Shown piece after piece: positions 56,590 to 64,000 of a stretch of DNA of 64,000 nt. Each line of letters begins with the position of its first letter. The first letter of the stretch is position 1. The stretch is from Climacium dendroides (taxonomy: Eukaryota > Streptophyta > Bryopsida > Hypnales > Climaciaceae): positions 186,001 to 250,000 of the forward strand of contig CATNNA010000007.1 in assembly GCA_950106755.1 (NCBI GenBank). Direction: 5' to 3'. The notes under the pieces are model-generated. The model was given only the letters and a program-made list of their open reading frames with translations. It made no database searches and was not told the DNA's origin. The translations under genes and the position numbers were made by a program.

Positions 56590-59392
56590 ATGGAGATGAA
56601 TATTGACGCGAACCCCATCAACGACATGGAGTTCTCGGATGAAGAATTTCCTGTTCTAGAAGGGATGAATGTCGGCATTCTTGAATGCGAGGGCATCCCG
56701 CGTCGTCTTAAGAATACAAGATGTGTCACTCTCTACAATGAGGCGGGTTTACTTGTTGGCAAAGGGACTTGCCATAGTGTCAACTCAGACCTCGTGCTTG
56801 GAGCTAGTGGTCCCCTTGGAGATACCCATGTAGCAGTCTACATCACCAAGACATTCTCTGAAGTGGATATCCCTTAGGAGCAAATTTACTATTTGGTAGA
56901 TTGGCCGATTAAGCGAGTCCACTGCGCGGGAGCAAGCCTTCACGACCATGAGGCTTGGGATAGATTTAATCAACTGCAAGCCTCCAAAATCCGCAGCCTC
57001 CAACATTTGCTCGGCCATATACAAGTATCCTCAGAAATCCACCTCGTGTGCTATCCCGTAGATCTAAGGAACTCCTCACCCCAGAGTCCATCAACTTGGT
57101 GTCCAGTAAAGTCTGTTGTTCCCAGAATTGCGTTCAACCGTTTCCAAGGGAGAAGATTCGAGCCTTCCGCGAGCGAATGTACTCCTCTACGTCATTTAAG
57201 TTCAGGTCGTACATGAAAACTGAAGTACATAGGTCTGTTCGTCTGGATGCGCATGGAAGGAAGACGGTGACAGTTGAAGGTATTAATGTGTGCATGCGAG
57301 CACAGATGCATATTCCTGAAGTCCCGGAGGCCACATTTTATCGATACCTCAAATATTGGAAGGACGAACAAGAGGCAAGAGACTATGGGAATACCGAATT
57401 GGAGAAGCCAAGAAAGCACACCCAACAAGCAACTGCGACACTAAAGTGCATCCTCGAGAAGGAGGCGGACCACATGCCACATAGTACTCGAACTTTGAAG
57501 TTAGGGGACAAGGTTGTTTCCATGTGTTTCCCCTCTACTTTTAAGTGGAAAAGTAAGATGAAGGAAATCAACGATGTCAATGCAACATTCGGATTACCCA
57601 AGGTTTCAACTTCGAACTTAAGTAAGATCATGTCTTCCAAGTTCTCGGAGTTTGAGGTGAAGAAATCTAGTGATAATTTCGCTCGGTGTTTAGTGTGTGA
57701 CAAATTACAAGAGCTACAAAGAAGTTGCATTGTTGGATCTCAAAGTGCTTTGATATGGTCAAAGAGGCTTGACAAGCATTTAGCTATTGCTCGGGCACAT
57801 AGGGAGATGTATTACGTCAATCGTTACCGCTCACATGAGTTTCCACACGAATGTTTGACAATCATGCATGACAAGGTGGACCATGCCAAAACTGCTTCTC
57901 CGGTCTTTTCCCATAAAACTAAAGAACTTGATGGACTCACGAAATTGCCCGTTTCGGTGACTGGTATGATTGCCAATGGTCATGGTGATGTTTGATACGC
58001 GCATTATGGCTTAGATATGTTTCCCCATGACTCCAACTACACTATTGGCTCCATGGCGAAGTTGTTGCGAGATTTGGAATTACCACCGAAATCATCTTCT
58101 CAGCAATTGTTTACGGGGTCAAGATCCACAAATTTGTCCAAGGCAATTTTCAAGGGTGCTAAAGTGTGTGAAGCGTCGCTACTTCCACCACTGGAAACCT
58201 TATGTCCGGGATGCCACTGCCTCCAATTCTGAACGTTGTTTTTTGTTACTGGTCTCTACTTGTTGCAAACAAGATCTTTCGTGAAGTGTACGTGAACTTC
58301 ATGATCGTGGGTCATGCTCATGACGATATTGATGCGCTCTTCGGAAGATGAAGTATGCTTTTGAAGAAGGAAAACTTCCTTACAATTCCTGCACTTATGA
58401 AGTCGTTTATGGATGTGGAATCCATTCCAACAATCCCTCACCTCATAGAGGAGGTGCCAGATTTCAAAGGTTTCATAGCAGGTAGTGTTTTGGACGGCAA
58501 TGACATCATGGTTGGTCATACAAAGTCACAACAAGTCAAGTTTTACTTGGACTCTATTGAATGTCCAGTTATGAAGTACAAGATGTTGTGCACTGATGTT
58601 GATTGGTTACCAAAGGGGGCTGGTAATGGAATGAAATTGTGAAAGGAGGACTTGGAAGGGTAAAGTTTGTGGCCACGTGGAGTGCCAGAAGCAGTTTTGC
58701 CAAGTCCAATGAAAGGCATGGAGGACATCTTGAAGGGCATATCCGGATTTGTGAAGTACTGGGAGCATTTGTGCAATCAAGATCGCACTAGGGAGTACTG
58801 AAGACGTTATGAGCACGTAGTGCACTACTGGCGTGGCGTCAAGATAGCATTGCTAGAACCACTACCTTCATCTTTTGTTTTAAAGGATGGTTTCTGGCCA
58901 ATTAGCCGTGTTTAAGCTACTCGGGTGGATGAATTAGATGAAGACAGCGAGGACCGTGAAGAGTTCAGAGAAGATGATGCATACATAGGCCCTTTGAGAG
59001 GTCGTCCTCAGCCATCCTTCAGGGTCGGTCGAGATCTCTTTGAAGGATATTTTGTTGCAGTTTGACTCATAGAAGGTGACAGTCATCCTATTTGGATTGC
59101 AAGGGCATTGTCTAATCCAAATTGTAATCCGGAGAAATCTAATTGTATACTCATTCAGTACTTCCGTCCAACATCGAGAGATGAAGATGTTCAAGACTTC
59201 TACACTGGATGGGACAGTGAAAGAGGTCTATGTTGGAAAGTCGATGAAACCGAACCGCCACTTTGGGAGCATACAAATGCTTTTATGATAGCATGGAAGT
59301 CTAGCATTCGGAAAGATACTCGCCAATGCATGATCAAGATTCTAGCTGCTCAAATTGACGTCATCAACCGAAGCCTTGCATCATATATTTGA
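56590..59392 (+). pseudogene. DUF7869-like gene, copy C
   Basis: ATG at 56590 opens an acidic N-terminus (MEMNIDANPIND) that matches copy A, then RRLKNTRCVTLYNE and LGASGPLGDTHVAVYI. Conserved further on: KVCCSQNCVQPF, CMRAQMHIPEVPEATFYRY, KHTQQATATLKCILEKEADHMPH, DKVDHAKT near 57870, and ATNAFMIAW-type C-terminus. Lesions: TAG 56875, frameshift between 56970 and 57045, TGA 57993 (CGT in A), a deletion of about 45 bases near 58225 that removes the QMDN motif, TGA 58348 replacing Trp in FGRWS, and more stops near 58640, 58660, 58799, 58912 and 59062. Loss of the central Asp motif means no catalytic activity even if translated. The 3' tail (59393-60170) is shared with copy A. Confidence 0.75.
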
Positions 59393-59744
59393 TATTTGTA
59401 GCTATGTATTGATGTATATTGCAAGTTTTATAAATATGTTGTTTCCATCGTCATGTTTTATAAAACGAATGGAATTCATATATTAGAGTGGATGGTGTAG
59501 GTTTGATTTGATTGTTTGTATTTCATTGTTTAGTATTGCATAAATGTGTTGAAGTGTATGTTTTGTGTTTACAAAACAATGTTTTTCTGTTCAATATTCT
59601 TTATTTTGTATTCTTCAACTATGTTTTATCTATTTTTTACTTCATTTTATTTTGTGTTTATCATTGAGTACATTTTATTTGAAATTACATTGCTATTGGA
59701 GAGCAAAATGTAGTGGAAATATCCACTATTTCTTTGGTCAACAT

Positions 59745-59942
59745 GTAAAGCACTTGTCACATTCTGGGTAGGGGGCCGGTTGATTGTTACAATTTTCCTG
59801 CCTGTAAAGCTCACTTAGCAGCACCAAGTCATGTTTTTCCTCTCATGCACTCATATGTCCCTAACGGGAATCGAACTCCAACCGCTTCAATGAGATGAAC
59901 AACCCCTTACAACAGATTGCAGAGCTCATGACTTGGTATTCA
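59745..59942 (-). mobile_element. SINE-like segment in the tail of copy C
   Basis: Minus strand AGTTCGATTCCCG (B box core at 59876-59867) and ATGAGCTCTGCAATCTGTTGTAAGG (A-box-like). Same flanking inverted pair CACCAAGTCATG / CATGACTTGGT. Located at the same distance from the gene as in copy A. Confidence 0.55.
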
Positions 59943-60126
59943 GAAAATAACACAATCTTTATTTATATTAATCTGAACATTTACTCTAAACCAAATTACA
60001 TGTGTTTGAACAGACAATCACTCAAAAGACTCTCATTTTAATAGAAATTGCAAATTACAACTATAAAATTTAACCTAAATTGTGGAACATTATAATTCAT
60101 TATTTAGGGTCTAAATGGACTATATT

Positions 60127-60155
60127 ATTTTGAGAGACTCGAAACCTCTCAAAAT
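60127..60155 (+). other. conserved terminal hairpin of the tail, copy C
   Basis: Perfect ten-base arms ATTTTGAGAG / CTCTCAAAAT with a nine-base loop, about 15 bases before the junction with the Ty3 pol fragment. Confidence 0.8.
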
Positions 60156-60172
60156 ATTGAATATAGTGTTCC

Positions 60173-62809
60173 AAGGTACTTTCTGATGGTGAAAGAAGAA
60201 ATTGACACTTTGTTGGAGGCCGGGTTTATTTACCCAGTCCTCATTTCAAAATGGGTTTCACCCATTGTTGTTGTCCCAAAGAAACCAGGATCGGGAGGAA
60301 AAATCAAGATCCGGGTATTTCAGGATTTTTGGAAACTGAATGATGCAACTCAGAAGGATTACTTTCCTCTTCCTTTTACAGACATTATTCTTAACCAAGT
60401 TTCCGGAAACGAGTGTTATAGTTTCCTAGATGGATTTTCCAGATACAACTAGGTTTTCATCCGATTATTGGACCAATTAAAGACGACATTCACGACGAAA
60501 TGGGAAACTTTTGGATTCACCCGGATGCCTTTCGAGTTATATAATGCCCCCAGAATGTTTCAACGACTCATGATGGATATCTTCCAGGATTTTTTACGTC
60601 ATTTTTTAGAGGTATTCATTGATGACTTTGCTGTATACAGTTCCAAATATTCACATTTGGAATACCTGCGAAAAACCTTTTAGAGATGTAGGGAGACGAA
60701 TCTCAAACTACACCTCGGAAAGTGTTTTTTCAGAATGGAATCCAGAATTCTACTGGGACATGTGGTGAGCCAGAAAGGGTTAGAGGTAGACCTAGACAAG
60801 GTCAAAGCCATACTCACCCTATCCGCTTCAACTTGTGTAAGGGAAATCTGAGGGTTCCTAGGATGTGTAGGTTATTACCAAAGATTCATAGAAGGATATG
60901 TCCGAAAAGCTACCCCACTCACGGAGCTATTAAAGAGGGACACCAAGTATCTATGGAGTCCGGAACGGCAAGAGGCATTTGAAGCTTTGAAATCAGCTTT
61001 AGTCAAAGCCCCTGTTTTGTCTTCGCCGGATTGGTCCAAGGAGTTTCATGTTACCTTAGATGCTTTTGGATGGTGTCTAGGAGCAATCCTCTGGCAATAC
61101 GACAACAACCAGAGAGAATGCCCCATTTACTACTCCAACAAGCAAAGGAGTCTGGTGGAAAGGAAGTACACCACCACGGAACAGGAGGCGTTGGCAATAG
61201 TCTATGCATGTAGGAAGTTCCGGCATTACCTACTTGGGTATCAGGTGGTGTTCCATACGAATCATGATTCACTCAAGTATTTGATAAATAAACCAGATCT
61301 TTCCGGAAGAATAGCAAGATGGATTTTGTTACTCCAAGAATTCAATTATGAGGTGAAGGTGAAATCTGGGAAGACCAACGCGAATGCAGACTTCTTCTCT
61401 AGGTTTCGGGGACGCAATTCATTAGAAGACATTCCAGTAGAGTTTCCGGATGACTTTCCAGAAGTTCTAGAAGAACCCGTATTTTATCTTGAAGGAGGAG
61501 TCGGATCAGATTACTAGGACATCATCGATTTCCTCGTAGACAGAAGGTACCCGGAAGAATTAAATCAAGAAGAAAAGATCGTATTCTACCACAAGGTTGG
61601 TCTTTATTCACTGATCAAGCGGACCCTATTCAAGATGGGGGCGGATGACTAGTTGAGGCGATGCATGGAAACCAAGGACCAGAAGAAGATAATGCGGGCC
61701 TTACATTCGGAACTTCAGGGGGGCACTTTGCGGCCATTACCACAGTAAACTGGATCCGATGAGCATGATATTGGTGGCTAAATCTGATCCAAGACGTCAA
61801 GAAATATGTGGGAAGTTGTGACCAATGTTAGCGGACAGGGGCTCCCTCCTTCCGGAACCATTGACCACTCATCTCCATCATGCCTATCGTCCCATTTGAA
61901 AAGTGGAGAATAGACTTCATAGGCCCCATTTCTCCTGTCACGACTAGGAGAAAAAAGTACATAATCTTGGAAACGGATTATGCCACCAAATGGGTTGAAG
62001 CACGGGCCACACGAAACAATTCTAGTCAGACTGCGACGTCATTCTTGTTTACGGAAATCATGATGAGATTTACACATCCACTAGAGTTGGTCAGTGATCG
62101 AGGGCTCCATTTCTTGAATGACATCATTCAGAATATCACCAAGAGATATCTGATCATCCACCGGAAGACTACTCCATATAATCCGAGGGCGAACGGGTTG
62201 ACAGAACGAGCCAATGGGATAGTAGAGAAGGTTTTGAATAAAACCATCTCCGAGCACAAGACGGATTGGGATCTTAAACTTTCGTCTGCTGTCCATGCGT
62301 ACAATACTTCGCAAAAGACTACCACTGGGAAAAGTCCATTCTTTCTCGTATTTGGACAAGATACCACCCACGAAATCGAACTAGAGGTAGAGTCACACTA
62401 GGTAATGACAATCCGGATTGCTATCCGGACCAGCAATCCGGAAATCCGATTGATGGCTATTGAGGACTTAGAAGAAGCAAGACTAGTAGCCTTGGACAAC
62501 ACAAGGAAGGTGCAGGAGAGGAAGAAGGCAGATCATGACAAGAAACTACCCACAGACCATGGGATCAAGGAGGGAGAGTTAGTTTTGTTATATGACAACT
62601 GTTACCGGATTTTTCTAGGCAAACTCCACACCAGATGGATGGGTCCATATAGAATAAGACAGTTATTTTCTAATGGATCTATGCAGCTGAAAGACCTTCA
62701 AGGGGTTTGGATGGACACAAGGGTGAACAAATCTCGAGTCAAAAAGTACAAACAGGAGTCGGATTCCCAGGAAGAAGTAGAGGATGTTCGCAGGGACTTT
62801 CACAATTGA
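60173..62809 (+). pseudogene. Ty3-like pol (RT, RNase H, integrase), 5'-truncated and decayed
   Basis: Starts within the N-terminus of reverse transcriptase (EEIDTLLEAGFIYPV) directly at the end of the copy C tail, so gag and protease are missing. Order: RT with VVVPKK, FGFTRMPFELYNAP and FIDDFAVYS (the YxDD box, both Asp kept); RNase H with FHVTLDAFGWCLGAILWQ, TTEQEALAIVYACRKFRHYLLG and HDSLKYL; integrase core with WRIDFIGP, DRGLHFLND and NGLTERANGIVEK (D, D, E all present); a C-terminal LLYDN..GKLHTRWMGPYRI segment. Stops: TAG at about 60450, 60681, 61515, 61650 and 62399, a frameshift between 60681 and 60750 with a TGA following, and a broken stretch at 61700-61880 that hides the integrase zinc site. 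Ends at TGA 62807-62809. Confidence 0.85.
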
Positions 62810-62820
62810 AAAAGGGATAA
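62807..62820 (+). promoter_or_regulatory. polypurine tract
   Basis: TGAAAAAGGGATAA lies directly before the LTR start TGTGGG at 62821. That is where a plus-strand primer tract is expected, and it marks the following LTR as the 3' LTR of the pol element. Confidence 0.6.
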
Positions 62821-63253
62821 TGTGGGAATCCGAAACTAGGAGACAATCAAGGTTAAGGGAGCTAGGTGAAGAAAATAGAAAAAAATAAAAATAAAATAGA
62901 GTTAGAACTTGATTTTAGTCTAATAAAATCCAAAATAGAAAATAGGCGTTCCGGCAGAATCCGTAATTGGAACTTATTCGGATTCGGAATCTGGAATTAC
63001 TCGGAATGTAGGAATCTATAGTATAGACCCTAGGGCAACGGGTATAGGATACCATTTATATAATGGTCCTGTAGCCGTTATCCCGATGACCGTAGGGAGA
63101 CAATTTAGTATTTAAGCCGTCTGCCAAGGATTTCCATTTACACCTTCCTGTTTTGTTTGCTAAAACTTTCCGTGTGGGTAGTTGAGAGAAAGAGTGGTGA
63201 ATTAGTGACCGACTTAAGTTTTCTTTTCTCTTCCCTCAGTTCTACTTAGCCTT
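62821..63253 (+). repeat. LTR and leader of the CCGGA-rich family
   Basis: Starts TGTGGGAATCCG and matches the minus-strand copies at 4810-4390 and 51905-51480. AGTATTTAAGCC (about 63107) is a promoter-like motif at the same place in all. It separates pol from a following gag in the same direction, so it acts as 3' LTR of one element and 5' LTR of the next. Confidence 0.75.
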
Positions 63254-64000
63254 ATGGCATCAAGGTTGGTCCGGAAGGTAGTTGTATCTGCTCGGATCAT
63301 TTCTCCGGCTATTCCAAACAATCCGGAATAGTACAAATAGTTAGAGGACGATTTGGATAACCTAGGGTGTATCGAGTTGTTGCACCGACCATAGAACCTC
63401 AAGAGTGAGGATATGATTCAGGAACTACTCCACGGAATTCCAAATCAGTACAAGCTCACTCTGAGAGGGCGACCAGTCACGTAGACGGAGGACATGTGGG
63501 TGGATGTGTACCAGTTCTGGAAGAGCAGAAATGGGTTAGCATCAAGGACGGACCATTTTGTAGCTGGAAAGTTCACGGGATCTGCAAACCCTAAGGACGG
63601 ATTTGCTATTAGTGAATACAAGGACGAGAGACATAGGAGAGTTCTAGAGTTTCTCATCCCCATCTTGTACCCGGAAAAACCTACACGGGTCACCGTTACA
63701 GTGGCCAATACAATTTTTGGGGCTATGGAGAACCGGGCCATCCACTGGGGTAGAGTCATAGCCGGGTTAGTTTCTAAATTAGCAGAACATATAACCCGTG
63801 CAAAGGCAAGTCCAATTAGCACTTACATGTTCCACTTATACCACCAATAGGAACTTTTAAGTGCTACGGAAATAGTCTATAGGACACCGAAAAGGCTATT
63901 TTGTCATACGGACTTTCAAGAGAAAAAGCGGAAGATCCGGTTGAGTCGGAACCGGAAGAGCGCCCCGGAGAACCCTTGACCGATCCGAGGACAAAGAAGC
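63254..64000 (+). pseudogene. gag-like polyprotein, copy 4, running off the window
   Basis: ATG at 63254 (MASRLVRKVVVSARIIS). In-frame TAG at 63330, 63339, 63392, 63482 and 63848, the last two at positions that are Trp and Gln in copy 1. The frame through FVAGKF..SANPKDGFAIS is uninterrupted, which shows that copy 1 carries a one-base deletion there. A shift follows near 63880. The 3' end is outside the window. Confidence 0.75.

Overview
The window looks like nuclear DNA of a land plant, probably a seedless one (bryophyte, lycophyte or fern). Supporting points are interstitial arrays of the plant telomere motif (CCCTAAA), spliceosomal introns with GT..AG ends, a plant-like hydroxyethylthiazole kinase gene with three exons, CACTA-type miniature transposons beginning CACTACTAGAAAA, several Ty3-like LTR retrotransposons, and AT-rich intergenic DNA. 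The clade is inferred from gene flavour; no marker fixes it.

Layout. 0.25-0.95 kb: broken copy of an FCP1-like (HAD) phosphatase exon. 1.2-4.8 kb: a gag-bearing LTR element on the minus strand (CCGGA-rich family). 5.4-13.3 kb: a minus-strand block with a Ser/Pro-rich exon (5.4-5.8), an apparently intact FCP1-like gene (6.2-7.4), and a three-exon gene (12.1-7.6) whose order of parts is N-terminal region, ParB-like segment, DNA-methyltransferase-like segment, disordered tail; it carries one frameshift and three TAG stops. A 15-bp palindrome (AGGTCG-N3-CGACCT and variants, often extended to TTCAGGTCG-N3-CGACCTGAA) recurs upstream of and inside the introns of this block. 13.4-19.4 kb: noncoding DNA with telomere-like tracts, a TIR element, a CACTA MITE and a ~195-bp satellite. 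20.3-25.0 kb: an array of the same palindrome, then copy A of a large gene that I place in the DUF7869-like family (CC-x3-C motif, D/D/D RNase-H-like residues), then a conserved 3' tail with a SINE-like segment and a terminal hairpin. 25.0-25.9 kb: a Ser/Pro-rich exon related to the one at 5.4 kb. 27.2-29.8 kb: a second, decayed Ty3/gypsy pol, split by a hAT-like element with an 8-bp target duplication. 35.6-43.4 kb: copy D of the DUF7869-like gene, split by a 3.7-kb gag retroelement and followed by two successive tails. 44.9-46.5 kb: hydroxyethylthiazole kinase, the one clearly intact housekeeping gene. 48.6-51.9 kb: an internally inverted gag element. 52.4-53.5 kb: a second, truncated ParB-like copy. 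55.9-60.2 kb: diverged palindromes, DUF7869-like copy C, and its tail. 60.2-64.0 kb: Ty3 pol, an LTR, and the start of another gag, head to tail.

How it fits together. Most of the window is transposon-derived and decaying. The unusual part is one palindrome design (six-base arms, three-base gap) shared by three unrelated kinds of gene: the ParB/methyltransferase-like gene, the FCP1-like gene and the DUF7869-like genes. At copy C both arms have changed together to AGYTCG/CGARCT. That suggests a sequence-specific protein recognising these sites, and perhaps one mobile or selfish system whose parts are now scattered. This is inference; the palindromes, the gene order, the splice sites and the three-copy hairpin with a compensatory base-pair change are directly visible.
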